A stretch of DNA of 64,000 nucleotides from positions 463,364 to 527,363 of the forward strand of contig NZ_BMIV01000001.1 of the NCBI RefSeq assembly GCF_014642735.1. The letters are read 5' to 3'. How positions within the stretch are numbered: position 1 is the first letter of the stretch; every line of letters starts with the position of its first letter. The notes beneath the pieces were generated by a model that saw nothing but the letters and a program-made list of their open reading frames with translations, was not told the origin of the DNA and made no database searches. The DNA is from Paracoccus acridae (GTDB taxonomy: Bacteria; Pseudomonadota; Alphaproteobacteria; Rhodobacterales; Rhodobacteraceae). Positions 24,748 to 32,874 of the stretch are shown here, piece by piece. The position numbers and the translations under genes are program-made.

Positions 24748-25950
24748 ATGAAGATCGTGATCGTGGGTGCAGGGCAGGCAGCGGCGTCGATGGCCGCCCG
24801 GCTGCGCGCCAAGGGCCATGACGGCGAAATCACCCTGATCGGGTCCGAACCCGTGGCCCCCTATCAACGCCCGCCGCTGTCCAAGGCCTATCTGCTGGGC
24901 CAGATGGGGCTGGATCGCCTGGCGCTGCGGTCGCCCGAATGGTGGGTGGACCAGGACATCACTCTTCGGCTGGGCGAATCCGCAATCGCCATCGACCCAA
25001 TCCGGCGGGTCGTCGCAACCGACAAGGGTGAGGTGGGTTACGATGCGCTTGCCCTGACGCTGGGCGCGTCGGCGCGTCGCCTGCCTGCCGCGATGGGGGG
25101 CGAACTGCCCGGCGTCCATGTCATCCGCAACCTGGCCGACGTGGACGCCATGGCCCGGCAGATGCAGGGGGGTCGCCGCCTGATCGTGATCGGCGGCGGC
25201 TATATCGGACTGGAAGCCGCGGCCGTCGCCCGCAAGCTGGACCTGTCCGTCACGGTGATCGAGGCTGCGCCGCGCATCCTGGGCCGGGTCGCGGCGGCCG
25301 AAACCGCCGACATGATCCGCGCATTGCATCTTTCCCATGGGGTAGAGGTTCTGGAAGGCACAGGCATCTCTCGCATCACCGGCATCGACCACGCCACCGG
25401 CGTTACGCTGAACGACGGGCGGGAACTGCCGGCCGACCTGATCGTCACCGGCATCGGCGTGCTGCCGGAGACGGCCTTGGCCCAGACCGCCGGGCTGACA
25501 CTGGACAACGGGATCGCCACCGACGTGATGGGCCGGACCTCGGACGCCGCCATCTGGGCGGCAGGCGACTGCGCCAGCTTCCCCTGGCAGGGCGGACGCC
25601 TGCGGCTGGAAAGCGTCGGCAATGCCATCGACATGGCCGAAGCCGTGGCCGACAACATCCTGGGGGCGGACACACCCTATCATCCGAAACCGTGGTTCTG
25701 GTCGGACCAGTTCGATGCCAAGCTGCAGATCGCAGGGCTTGGCACCGGCCATGACCGGATCGTCAAGCGCCCAGGCGACGGCCAGCATGGCGGGTCCGTC
25801 TGGTATTACCGCGACAATCGCCTGATCGCCGTCGATGCGTTGAACGACGCCCGCGCCTACATGATCGGCAAGCGCCTGATCGAGGCGGGTCGCAGCCCCG
25901 ATCCCGACGCCATCGCAACAACAACCGACCTCAAGGCGCTGCTCGCATGA
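24748..25950 (+). CDS. Ferredoxin-reductase-type FAD/NAD(P)-dependent oxidoreductase
   Basis: A 400-residue flavoprotein of the putidaredoxin/rhodocoxin reductase group, which passes electrons from NAD(P)H to a small [2Fe-2S] ferredoxin. The FAD-binding VIVGAGQAAASMAARLR starts at residue 3, YQRPPLSKAYLLG follows, and the NAD(P) site is LIVIGGGYIGLEAAAVARKL near 147. The second FAD motif is IWAAGDCASF, and a C-terminal dimer-like domain ends the protein. ATG 24748 is preferred over 24742 because AGGA stands six bases before it. Neither a ferredoxin nor a P450 or dioxygenase is adjacent, so the partner is unknown. Confidence 0.9.
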   Translation: MKIVIVGAGQAAASMAARLRAKGHDGEITLIGSEPVAPYQRPPLSKAYLLGQMGLDRLALRSPEWWVDQDITLRLGESAIAIDPIRRVVATDKGEVGYDALALTLGASARRLPAAMGGELPGVHVIRNLADVDAMARQMQGGRRLIVIGGGYIGLEAAAVARKLDLSVTVIEAAPRILGRVAAAETADMIRALHLSHGVEVLEGTGISRITGIDHATGVTLNDGRELPADLIVTGIGVLPETALAQTAGLTLDNGIATDVMGRTSDAAIWAAGDCASFPWQGGRLRLESVGNAIDMAEAVADNILGADTPYHPKPWFWSDQFDAKLQIAGLGTGHDRIVKRPGDGQHGGSVWYYRDNRLIAVDALNDARAYMIGKRLIEAGRSPDPDAIATTTDLKALLA

Positions 25951-26001
25951 TGCTTCTTCGTTGTCCAAATACCCTGGGGGGCACGGGGGGCAAAGCCCCC
26001 C
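25951..26001 (-). repeat. Modular intergenic palindrome, copy B (inverted)
   Basis: Read on the minus strand: hairpin GGGGGGCTTTGCCCCCC (26001-25985), then core CCCCCCAGGGTATTTGG with ACAACGAAGAAG. The order matches copy A. It begins immediately after the stop of the flavoprotein gene and ends 20 bp before rsmD. Confidence 0.75.
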
Positions 26002-26020
26002 GCCACCGCGGGACGCAGGC

Positions 26021-26587
26021 ATGAGGATCGTCGGCGGCACCCTGCGCGGGCTGAAGCTGGCGGAGGTCGGGACGGGCGATGCCGCAGCCCATCTTCGCCC
26101 CACCTCCGATCGGGTCCGGGAAGCGATCTTCAACCTGCTGGTCAACGGCACGCATGGAAACCCGATCCCCGGCGCACGGGTGCTGGACCTGTTCGCCGGC
26201 ACCGGCGCCCTGGGGCTCGAGGCGCTGTCGCGGGGCGCGGCCCATGCCGTCCTTGTCGATGACGGCGCCAAGGCGCAGGCCCTGATCCGCAGCAATATCG
26301 CCAAGGCACGGCTGGGCGATGCCACCACGTTGTTGCGGCAGGACGCGGCGCGTCTGGGCGCCAATCGCGATTTGCCCTTCGATCTGATCTTTCTGGACCC
26401 CCCTTATGCGAAGGGCCTGGGGGAACGGGCCGTCGCCTCGGCCCTGGCAGGCGGCTGGATCGCCCCCGGTGCCGTCGTGGTATGGGAGGAAAGCCGCCCG
26501 CCCCTGGTTCCCGTTCCCCTGGCCGTCATCGACCAGCGGCGCTATGGCGACACGCTGGTCACCCTGGCCCGTGCACCCGAGGCATAG
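26021..26587 (+). CDS. rsmD: 16S rRNA (guanine966-N2)-methyltransferase
   Basis: RsmD methylates N2 of G966 of 16S rRNA in the 30S subunit. The 188-residue protein begins MRIVGGTLRGLKL, the usual start of the family, followed by LRPTSDRVREAIFNLL, the SAM-binding VLDLFAGTGALGLEALSRGA and the catalytic DLIFLDPPYAKG near residue 125. The ATG at 26021 is chosen because of this N-terminus; a longer frame begins inside repeat copy B. No coaD neighbour is present. Confidence 0.95.
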   Translation: MRIVGGTLRGLKLAEVGTGDAAAHLRPTSDRVREAIFNLLVNGTHGNPIPGARVLDLFAGTGALGLEALSRGAAHAVLVDDGAKAQALIRSNIAKARLGDATTLLRQDAARLGANRDLPFDLIFLDPPYAKGLGERAVASALAGGWIAPGAVVVWEESRPPLVPVPLAVIDQRRYGDTLVTLARAPEA

Positions 26588-26675
26588 GGTCGCACTGTCG
26601 CGGAAGTGATGCCCGCTCGCTTCCCCTGGTGCCTGGTTTGCGCCAGCCTGCAGGACAACCGCAAAGGAGGTTTCG

Positions 26676-27038
26676 ATGAGCGCATCCATCCGCCGGGGCT
26701 TCGGCCTTTCCCCGATCCTGTTCGCCCTTGCCTTCGGCGCCTATGCGCAGGACGACCATGCCGGTCATGGCGCAGAGGGCGATGCCGCCCAAGCCTATCA
26801 GTCGGTCATGGAAAAGATGCACGCCGACATGCCCATGGAATCCACGGGCGATGCGGATGTCGATTTCGTGCGCGGCATGATCCCGCATCACCAGGCGGCC
26901 ATCGACATGGCCCGTGTCGCGCTGGAACATGGCGACGATCCCGAAATCCGCAAGCTGGCCGAGGAGGTCATCGCGGCGCAAGAGGCCGAGATCCAGGTGA
27001 TGCGCGACTGGCTGAAGCAGCACGGGCACGAAGAATAA
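26676..27038 (+). CDS. Exported DUF305 (CopM-like) protein
   Basis: A 120-residue secreted protein with a signal peptide ending near residue 24 (GAYAQD). The mature part is a DUF305 domain: [17 protein letters not shown] and a C-terminal helix [20 protein letters not shown]305 proteins are ferritin-like helical bundles; the His/Met-rich N-terminus ([18 protein letters not shown]) suggests copper or silver binding in the periplasm, as shown for CopM. No copper genes are adjacent. AAGGAGG stands before the start. It ends in a terminator-like hairpin. Confidence 0.9.
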   Translation: MSASIRRGFGLSPILFALAFGAYAQDDHAGHGAEGDAAQAYQSVMEKMHADMPMESTGDADVDFVRGMIPHHQAAIDMARVALEHGDDPEIRKLAEEVIAAQEAEIQVMRDWLKQHGHEE

Positions 27039-27051
27039 GGACCGTCATCAG

Positions 27052-27081
27052 CGGTGGTGAAGGTTGCTGCCTTCTCCACCG
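27052..27081. terminator. Hairpin after the DUF305 gene
   Basis: CGGTGG-T-GAAGG pairs with CCTTC-T-CCACCG around TTGCTG, a 12-bp stem with one mismatch, 14 bp after the stop. The T run is short. Confidence 0.55.
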
Positions 27082-27138
27082 TAATTCATTGCGGACCACC
27101 GTCCCCTACAGACCGGCTTCGCCTTTCCTTTGGTAAGC

Positions 27139-28311
27139 TTACGCCGGTTCCGCCAGCACCCGCGCCGCGGCGTCCAGTCCGCCCGGCCCGTGCGGGATGC
27201 CAAGCGCCGTCATCCCCGCCTGCATGGCGCCAAGCGCCGCCAGGATCATCCCGGCATTGGCGTGCCCCATATGCGCCACCCGCAGCGCGTTTTCCGGCTG
27301 CTCGGCCCCCAGGCCCACGCCCAGCGTCACGCCGCAATGCGCCATCGTCCAGGCCCGCAATGCGTCCGCCCCCGGCACGACCATCGCCGTGACGGATGAT
27401 GCGCGCGCGGCCGGATCGTCCACCGACAGGCGGATGCCCGTGCCACCCTGGCCCCATTCGTCGGCGGCGGCCCAGACGGCGCGGGCCAGGGCCGCGTGGC
27501 GTGCCCAGACGGCGAACAGCCCTTCCTCGTCCAGGATCATCCGCAACGCCTCCTCCAGGCCGAAGATCTGCTGGACGGGGGGCGTGCCGCCCCAGAACCG
27601 CCACAAGGCCTCGGCATTCGCGCGGGCGTGCCAGTCCCAGTAAGGCGTCGTCAGCCGTGTCCGGCCCCGCGCCGCCGCCTTGTCGGAATACCAGACAAAG
27701 CAGGTGCCGGGCGGGCACATCATGCCCTTCTGGCTGGCCGCGATCAGCACATCGACGCCCCAGTCGTCCATCATCATCGGCGCGCAGCCCAGCGACGCGA
27801 TGGCGTCCACCACCAGCAGGGCCGGGTGATCGCCCATGGCATCGCGCAGGGCCGGGATGTCGGCCATGATCCCGGTTGCGGTGTCGATCTGGCAGACCAT
27901 CACCGCCTTGATCGCGCCCGCCGCGTCCTGGGCCAGCCGGGCCGCCAGCATGTCGGGATCAGGGGGCAGGCTGCCGAAATCCAGCCGCTCGACGGCGACG
28001 CCCATCTGCTCCATCTGCTGCGCCCAGGACCGGCCGAAATGGCCCGAGGTCAGCGCCAGGGCCTGGTCCCCCGGATTGAACAGGTTGGCGCCCGCAGCCT
28101 CCCAGGCGGCATGGCCGTTGCCGATATAGGGGGCCAGATGCGCCTGGGTGCCCGCCAGGCGCTTCAGTTGCGCCATGACCGACAGGTTCAGTTCGGCCAG
28201 TTCCTCGCCATAGATGTCGGGCGAGGCGCGGTGACCCGCGCGCAGCACGCGATCCGGCACGGGCGAGGGACCGGGAATGGCGATCACGGGGCGACCAGCG
28301 GCAAGACTCAT
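27139..28311 (-). CDS. Class V aminotransferase, serine/alanine-glyoxylate type
   Basis: A 390-residue PLP enzyme of the alanine/serine-glyoxylate aminotransferase family. The N-terminus has IPGPSPVPDRVLRA, GNGHAAWEAA is the phosphate region, VDAIASLGCAPMMMDDWGVDV holds the PLP aspartate, and the Schiff-base lysine is in AASQKGMMCPPGT near residue 195. Arg in the C-terminal LRVAHMGHAN matches substrate binding. Serine-glyoxylate aminotransferase of the serine cycle or photorespiration-like salvage is possible, but hydroxypyruvate reductase is not adjacent, so the substrate pair is uncertain. Confidence 0.87.
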   Translation of the reverse strand: MSLAAGRPVIAIPGPSPVPDRVLRAGHRASPDIYGEELAELNLSVMAQLKRLAGTQAHLAPYIGNGHAAWEAAGANLFNPGDQALALTSGHFGRSWAQQMEQMGVAVERLDFGSLPPDPDMLAARLAQDAAGAIKAVMVCQIDTATGIMADIPALRDAMGDHPALLVVDAIASLGCAPMMMDDWGVDVLIAASQKGMMCPPGTCFVWYSDKAAARGRTRLTTPYWDWHARANAEALWRFWGGTPPVQQIFGLEEALRMILDEEGLFAVWARHAALARAVWAAADEWGQGGTGIRLSVDDPAARASSVTAMVVPGADALRAWTMAHCGVTLGVGLGAEQPENALRVAHMGHANAGMILAALGAMQAGMTALGIPHGPGGLDAAARVLAEPA

Positions 28312-28443
28312 GGCGGTTACATGTCCTTCACATCCTGCAAGATCGCTAGTGCCCGCGCGGGCCAAGGTCAACGGTCCGCTGCCTTGCCGTTGCGGCCCGC
28401 GTCGGGCTAAGGCTGGGCGGACAAGCGAAAGGCCCGGCCACCC

Positions 28444-30192
28444 GTGACAGACAGCCACCATCCCGCCGCCCTGACCCTGCTGCGCCGGTTCTGGACCGAC
28501 TATCTGCGCGTCCATCGCCGCAGCATGGCGGGCGCCTTCCTGCTGATGACGGCCGAAGGATCCACGCTGGCCCTGATTTCCTGGATGCTGAAGCCGCTGT
28601 TCGACCGCGTCTTCGTGGGCAAGGAAACGGGCGCGATCTGGTGGGTGGGCGGCGCGATCATGGGGATCTTCCTGCTGCGCGCAGTTGCCCTGGTGGCAAG
28701 CCGGTCGCTGTTGTCGCGGATTTCGCTGGGCATCTCGACCACCATGCAGCGCGATCTGCTGGCCCATGTCATGACGCTGGACGGGCGGTTCTTCCAGCAG
28801 AATTCCCCCGGCGCCATGATCGAGCGGATCCAGGGCGACACCATCGCCGTGCAGGGCGTCTGGGCCACGCTGATCACCAGTGCCACGCGGGACGCGATAT
28901 CGCTGGTCATGCTGTTCGCGGTGGCGGTCACCATCGACCCGCAATGGACGCTGGCCGCGCTGATCGGCGCGCCGATCCTGATCGCGCCCGCCGCGTTGGT
29001 GCAACGATACATCCGCCGCAAGGTGCGCCAGAACCGCACCGACGCTAGCGCCCGCGCCACCCGCCTGGACGAGGTGATGCACGGCATCGTGTCGATCAAG
29101 CTGAACCGGGCCGAGGCGCACCAGACCGAACGCTTTGCCCGGATCACCGACCGCATCCAGACGTCCCAGGTCAAGGTCGCCGCGATGGGCAGCCTTGTCC
29201 CCGCGCTGACCGACATCGTGACCGGGATCGGCTTCGTGGCCGTTCTGGCGCTTGGCGGGCGCGAGGTGATGGAGGGGACGCGCAGCATCGGCGACTTCAT
29301 GTCCTTCTTCACCGCCCTGGCGCTGGCCTTTCAGCCGATGCGTCGCCTTGGCGGGCTGGCGGGCGCGTGGCAGACCGCCGCCGCCAGCCTTGAACGGGTA
29401 TATCAGGTCATCGACACCAAGCCGCGCATCCTGTCGGGCGGGCGCGTCCAGCCACCATCCGACACCACGATCCGGCTGGACGACGTCTGGCTGACCTATG
29501 ACGACAAGCCCGTCCTGCAGGGCCTGGGCTTCGTGGCCGAGGCGGGCCAGACCACCGCGCTTGTGGGACCGTCGGGTGCGGGCAAGTCCACGGTCTTCAA
29601 CCTGCTGACCCGGATGGTCGATCCCGACCGCGGCAGCGTGACCCTGGGCGGCGTCCCCATCCGGGATTTCGACCTGGCGGTGCTGCGCGATCAGTTTTCG
29701 ACGGTATCCCAGGAATCGGCGCTGTTCGACGAATCCCTGCGCGACAACATCCTGATGGGCCGACCCGAAGCGGATGACGCGGCGCTGCTGCGCGCGATGC
29801 AGGCGGCCCATGTCAGCGACTTCGTTTCCGCCCTCCCCAAGGGTCTCGACAGTCCGGCGGGGCCGCGCGGAACGGCGCTGTCGGGCGGACAGCGCCAGCG
29901 CATCGGCATCGCCCGCGCCATCCTGCGGGATTCGCCCGTCCTGCTGCTGGACGAGGCGACAAGCGCCCTGGACACCGCCAGCGAAAGGCTGGTCCAGGCC
30001 GCGCTGGAAACGCTGTCGCAGGGGCGCACGACGCTGGTCATCGCGCACCGCCTGTCCACCATCCGCAACGCCGACAAGATCGTGGTGATCGAACAGGGCA
30101 GGGTTGTCGAACAGGGCAGCCATGCACAGTTGATGGCCCAAGGGGGCGCCTATGCGCGCCTTGTCGCCCTGCAATTCGGAGAGAACCCATGA
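28444..30192 (+). CDS. ABC exporter, lipid A/multidrug type (MsbA-like)
   Basis: A 582-residue half-transporter with a six-helix membrane domain (about 25-310) and an ATPase. Walker A VGPSGAGKST, signature LSGGQRQRIGIARAI, Walker B LLLDEATSALD and VIAHRLSTI are intact. The layout and length are those of MsbA, the inner-membrane lipid A-core flippase, but multidrug exporters share it and the assignment is tentative. The start is GTG at 28444; the first ATG in frame would remove 26 residues and cut the first helix. Its stop overlaps ygfZ by 4 bp. Confidence 0.9.
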   Translation: MTDSHHPAALTLLRRFWTDYLRVHRRSMAGAFLLMTAEGSTLALISWMLKPLFDRVFVGKETGAIWWVGGAIMGIFLLRAVALVASRSLLSRISLGISTTMQRDLLAHVMTLDGRFFQQNSPGAMIERIQGDTIAVQGVWATLITSATRDAISLVMLFAVAVTIDPQWTLAALIGAPILIAPAALVQRYIRRKVRQNRTDASARATRLDEVMHGIVSIKLNRAEAHQTERFARITDRIQTSQVKVAAMGSLVPALTDIVTGIGFVAVLALGGREVMEGTRSIGDFMSFFTALALAFQPMRRLGGLAGAWQTAAASLERVYQVIDTKPRILSGGRVQPPSDTTIRLDDVWLTYDDKPVLQGLGFVAEAGQTTALVGPSGAGKSTVFNLLTRMVDPDRGSVTLGGVPIRDFDLAVLRDQFSTVSQESALFDESLRDNILMGRPEADDAALLRAMQAAHVSDFVSALPKGLDSPAGPRGTALSGGQRQRIGIARAILRDSPVLLLDEATSALDTASERLVQAALETLSQGRTTLVIAHRLSTIRNADKIVVIEQGRVVEQGSHAQLMAQGGAYARLVALQFGENP

Positions 30193-30908
30193 CCCGCCAG
30201 ATCATCCGCATTACCGGCGAGGACCGCGTGGATTTCCTGCAAGGCCTGGTCAGCAACGACGTGCGTCGCGCCCCCTGCTGGGCCGCGCTGCTGACGCCGC
30301 AGGGCAAGTATCTGGCCGATTTCCTGATCGTTCCCGATGGCGACGCGCTGCTGATCGACGTGGATGCGCGGCTGGCCGATGATCTGGTCCGGCGGCTGGG
30401 AATGTACAAGCTGCGGTCCAAGGTCGCGATCGAGGTCACGGACATCACGGTCGGCCGCGGCACCGGGCCCGCGCCGGACGGGGCGATCGCCGACCCGCGC
30501 CATCCCACGCTTGGCTGGCGGCTTTATGGCGGGGCGGGTGACGACGGGACCGATTTCGACGCCATCCGGGTCGAACACATCATCCCGGAAACCCTGGTCG
30601 AGTTGATCCCGAACGAGACCTTCATCCTCGAAGCCGGGTTCGAGCGCCTGCACGGCGTCGATTTCCGCAAGGGCTGCTATGTGGGCCAAGAGGTGACGGC
30701 CCGCATGAAGCACAAGACCGAGTTGCGCAAGGGCTTGGCGCGCCTGCGGATCGAGGGCGAGGCCCCCGTCGGCACGCCGATCACGGCGGACGGGAAAGAG
30801 GTCGGGACCCTGTTCACCCAGTCGGGCGGCCATGCCCTGGCGCATGTCCGTTTCGACCGCCTTGGGCCGGACATGCAGGCGGGCGCGGCGCGTCTGGCGG
30901 CGATCTAG
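30189..30908 (+). CDS. ygfZ: YgfZ/GcvT-like folate-binding protein
   Basis: YgfZ proteins bind tetrahydrofolate and help repair or assemble certain iron-sulfur enzymes, such as MiaB. The 239-residue protein has the diagnostic motif KGCYVGQEVTARM near residue 163 with its conserved cysteine, preceded by FERLHGVDFR. The N-terminus ITGEDRVDFLQGLVSNDV is also characteristic. It is short compared with E. coli YgfZ, as usual in alphaproteobacteria. The start overlaps the exporter stop (ATGA). It converges on the MOSC gene, the two stop codons sharing CTAG at 30905-30908. Confidence 0.92.
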   Translation: MTRQIIRITGEDRVDFLQGLVSNDVRRAPCWAALLTPQGKYLADFLIVPDGDALLIDVDARLADDLVRRLGMYKLRSKVAIEVTDITVGRGTGPAPDGAIADPRHPTLGWRLYGGAGDDGTDFDAIRVEHIIPETLVELIPNETFILEAGFERLHGVDFRKGCYVGQEVTARMKHKTELRKGLARLRIEGEAPVGTPITADGKEVGTLFTQSGGHALAHVRFDRLGPDMQAGAARLAAI

Positions 30909-31462
30909 GCCAGCTTGCGGATCGGGTCGCCCAGGGCGACCTTTCCGTCCTGCTCGATGGAACAAAGGATGCCGCGCAGGCGCAGTTCGGGATGGCCGGG
31001 GGCGGTGATCCAGTCCTTCGCGGCCTGGCCATAGCGGACCTTCCATTTCACGCAGCCGTCGTTGAAGACATCCGACACCCGCAGCACGGCCGTGCCGACC
31101 TGCAGCAGCGTGCCGACTGGCAGGTTCGCTTCGCTGGTGTCCAGGTCGCAGATGATCGTGTCGCCGGGATGAAGGGTATTCTCGCGGTCCAGCCAGACGG
31201 CATCCATCACCCGGCGCGGCAGGATCGAGACCTGGATCCGCGGGTCGGGCGATCCGTCGGGCAGCTTCAGCCAGGGCGCGGTCATCCAGCGTTCGCCCGG
31301 GATGCCCTCGGCCCGCGTAAGGGTCAGTTGGTCGGGAAAGGCCCGCTGATTGAAGCCGGGGCGAAAGCACAGGCAGTCGGCCCGGGCATCATCCTTGGGC
31401 GCGGCCAGCACATGGGGCAACGCGCGGGCCAGATCGCCAAGGGTGGCGTGAATGGGCGTCAT
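30905..31462 (-). CDS. MOSC-domain protein
   Basis: A 185-residue single MOSC domain (molybdenum cofactor sulfurase C-terminal). MOSC proteins carry sulfur or bind cofactor; members include YiiM and the mARC proteins. Visible features are ADCLCFRPGFNQRAFPDQLTL near residue 30 and the cysteine in FNDGCVKWKVRYG near 135, the position of the cysteine in active MOSC proteins. The second half DWITAPGHPELRLRGILCSI is typical. The substrate is unknown. It lies downstream of efp on the same strand, but a strong terminator separates them. Confidence 0.87.
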   Translation of the reverse strand: MTPIHATLGDLARALPHVLAAPKDDARADCLCFRPGFNQRAFPDQLTLTRAEGIPGERWMTAPWLKLPDGSPDPRIQVSILPRRVMDAVWLDRENTLHPGDTIICDLDTSEANLPVGTLLQVGTAVLRVSDVFNDGCVKWKVRYGQAAKDWITAPGHPELRLRGILCSIEQDGKVALGDPIRKLA

Positions 31463-31482
31463 GGCGGGCCGGTCCTTGATGG

Positions 31483-31508
31483 AAAACGCCCCGGTTCGGG
31501 CCGGGGCG
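31483..31508 (-). terminator. Rho-independent terminator of efp
   Basis: On the minus strand an 8-bp stem CGCCCCGG/CCGGGGCG encloses CCCGAA and is followed by TTTTCC. It starts 13 bp after the efp stop. Confidence 0.85.
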
Positions 31509-31521
31509 CATCGGGCGGAAA

Positions 31522-32085
31522 TCAGGCCCGTTCGCTGTATTCGAAGGCCTCGGTGTTGACGATGATCTTCTCGCCCTCGCCCACGAAGGGGGGGATCATG
31601 ATGCGCACGCCGTTGTCCAGGATGGCGGGCTTGTAGCTGTTGGCCGCAGTCTGGCCCTTCACGACCGGCTCGGTTTCCGACACGGTGCAGGTCACCTTCT
31701 GCGGGATCGACACCGACAAGGCTTCCTCGCCATAGTATTCGATGGTGGCGGTCATGCCGTCCTGCAGGAAGGGACGGCGGTCGCCCAGCAGGTCCGCGTC
31801 CAGTTCGGTCTGCTCGAAGGTCTCGCTGTCCATGAAGACCAGCTTGCCGTCGGATTCATACAGGAACTGCTGGTCCTTCTGTTCCAGGCGGACCTGTTCG
31901 ACCTTGTCTTCGCTGCGGAATCGTTCGTTCAGCTTGCGGCCGTCGCGTAGGTTTTTCAGTTCGACTTGGGCGAAGGCGCCGCCCTTGCCGGGCTTGACAT
32001 GGTTGACCTTCACGGCGGCCCACAGGCCCCCGTCATGCTCCAGCACGTTGCCGGGGCGGATTTCGTTGCCGTTGATCTTGGGCAT
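31522..32085 (-). CDS. efp: Translation elongation factor P
   Basis: EF-P relieves ribosome stalling at polyproline stretches. The 187-residue protein has three beta-barrel domains. The tip loop [15 protein letters not shown] keeps the lysine (near residue 32) that is beta-lysylated in species with EpmA/EpmB. The family signature near the C-terminus is seen in [34 protein letters not shown] is the usual start and ATG 32085 is adopted; a longer frame reaches into the promoter region. No modification enzyme gene is in the window. Confidence 0.96.
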   Translation of the reverse strand: MPKINGNEIRPGNVLEHDGGLWAAVKVNHVKPGKGGAFAQVELKNLRDGRKLNERFRSEDKVEQVRLEQKDQQFLYESDGKLVFMDSETFEQTELDADLLGDRRPFLQDGMTATIEYYGEEALSVSIPQKVTCTVSETEPVVKGQTAANSYKPAILDNGVRIMIPPFVGEGEKIIVNTEAFEYSERA

Positions 32086-32145
32086 GGAAAACTCTTTGCG
32101 ATTCGGGAAATTCCCGCCGTCCATGTTGAACGGCGCTGTGCCGCC

Positions 32146-32174
32146 CCTATATCGGGACCTTGTGTCCGAGGCAA
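32146..32174 (-). promoter_or_regulatory. Sigma-70-like promoter of efp
   Basis: On the minus strand TTGCCT (32174-32169) and TATAGG (32151-32146) are 17 bp apart, placing the start site about 55 bp upstream of the efp ATG. Confidence 0.5.
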
Positions 32175-32269
32175 CCAAATCGGTTTTGCCGGGTTGTCAA
32201 GGCACGAACCGGGCCGAACCCGGTTTAACCATGGGCCGTAATTACAGATTTCACCTGTTTTTTACACGA

Positions 32270-32286
32270 CATGCAGTATCTGCATG
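32270..32286. promoter_or_regulatory. Perfect inverted repeat upstream of the DUF6280-like gene
   Basis: CATGCAG-TAT-CTGCATG has perfect 7-bp arms. It lies in the 350-bp gap between divergent efp and the small conserved gene, together with a T6 tract just upstream. The gap otherwise shows only the efp promoter. The form suits a dimeric repressor site. Confidence 0.35.
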
Positions 32287-32435
32287 GGAGGTATGCGGCC
32301 AGAGGAATATCGAATCGGCGGGCAACTGGGCTAAGCAGCAGCACCGTCAGAGAAACGGAAACAATAACGATGGGTTGGCATGATGCCGCCCACACGGCTG
32401 CTTTGCCCTTGCAGCCCAGAAGATGGACGAATGGT

Positions 32436-32762
32436 ATGCGCGATTTTGTTGACGGATCGGCTTTCAACTTTGAGCAGGGCCAGCGGGCCCGCAAGCTTTT
32501 TGCCGCGGTGGTTCTGGCTGCGCTGGATGATGCCATCGCCGACGACAAGAAATATGGTAACGGCCCCGAACAGATTGCCCGCTGGGCGCGGTCGCGCGAC
32601 GGCCGGGAGGTTCTGTCCTGCGCGGGCATCGACCCCAACGAGCGTGTCGTGAAGGGCTTGATGGAATTCGTGTCCAAGGGCGTGCGCACCTCCGTTGCGT
32701 TGTCGCGCGAGGAAAGCGAACGCCGCATGGCCGCCGAGGCCGAGGAAGCCGAGGCCGCTTGA
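32436..32762 (+). CDS. Small conserved protein, DUF6280-like
   Basis: A 108-residue cytoplasmic protein I recall as strongly conserved across Rhodobacterales and annotated DUF6280; function unknown. The sequence is MRDFVDGSAFNFEQGQRARK at the start, then a helix AAVVLAALDDAIADDKK and the block YGNGPEQIARWARSRDGREV. A single cysteine lies in VLSCAGIDPNE, and the C-terminus is Glu/Ala-rich. The start at ATG 32436 fits the N-terminus I recall; an in-frame ATG at 32370 would add 22 residues of low conservation appearance. No membrane segment or signal is present. Confidence 0.7.
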   Translation: MRDFVDGSAFNFEQGQRARKLFAAVVLAALDDAIADDKKYGNGPEQIARWARSRDGREVLSCAGIDPNERVVKGLMEFVSKGVRTSVALSREESERRMAAEAEEAEAA

Positions 32763-32782
32763 CCGGCCCCACATCGGATGGA

Positions 32783-32806
32783 AAAGCCGCCCACCCGGGC
32801 GGCTTT
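32783..32806. terminator. Bidirectional terminator
   Basis: A perfect 10-bp stem AAAGCCGCCC/GGGCGGCTTT encloses ACCC, between convergent genes ending at 32762 and 32875. Confidence 0.8.
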
Positions 32807-32874
32807 ACTGTTTTCAGGGATCCGCATGTTTCCGCACCCTGATCTTGGCGAAGACTGCCAGCGAAGCGGGCCCG

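Noticed and set aside
32225..32435. N-terminal extension of the DUF6280-like gene to 32271
   Set aside because: It would include the palindrome and low-quality residues, and the recalled family start is at 32436.
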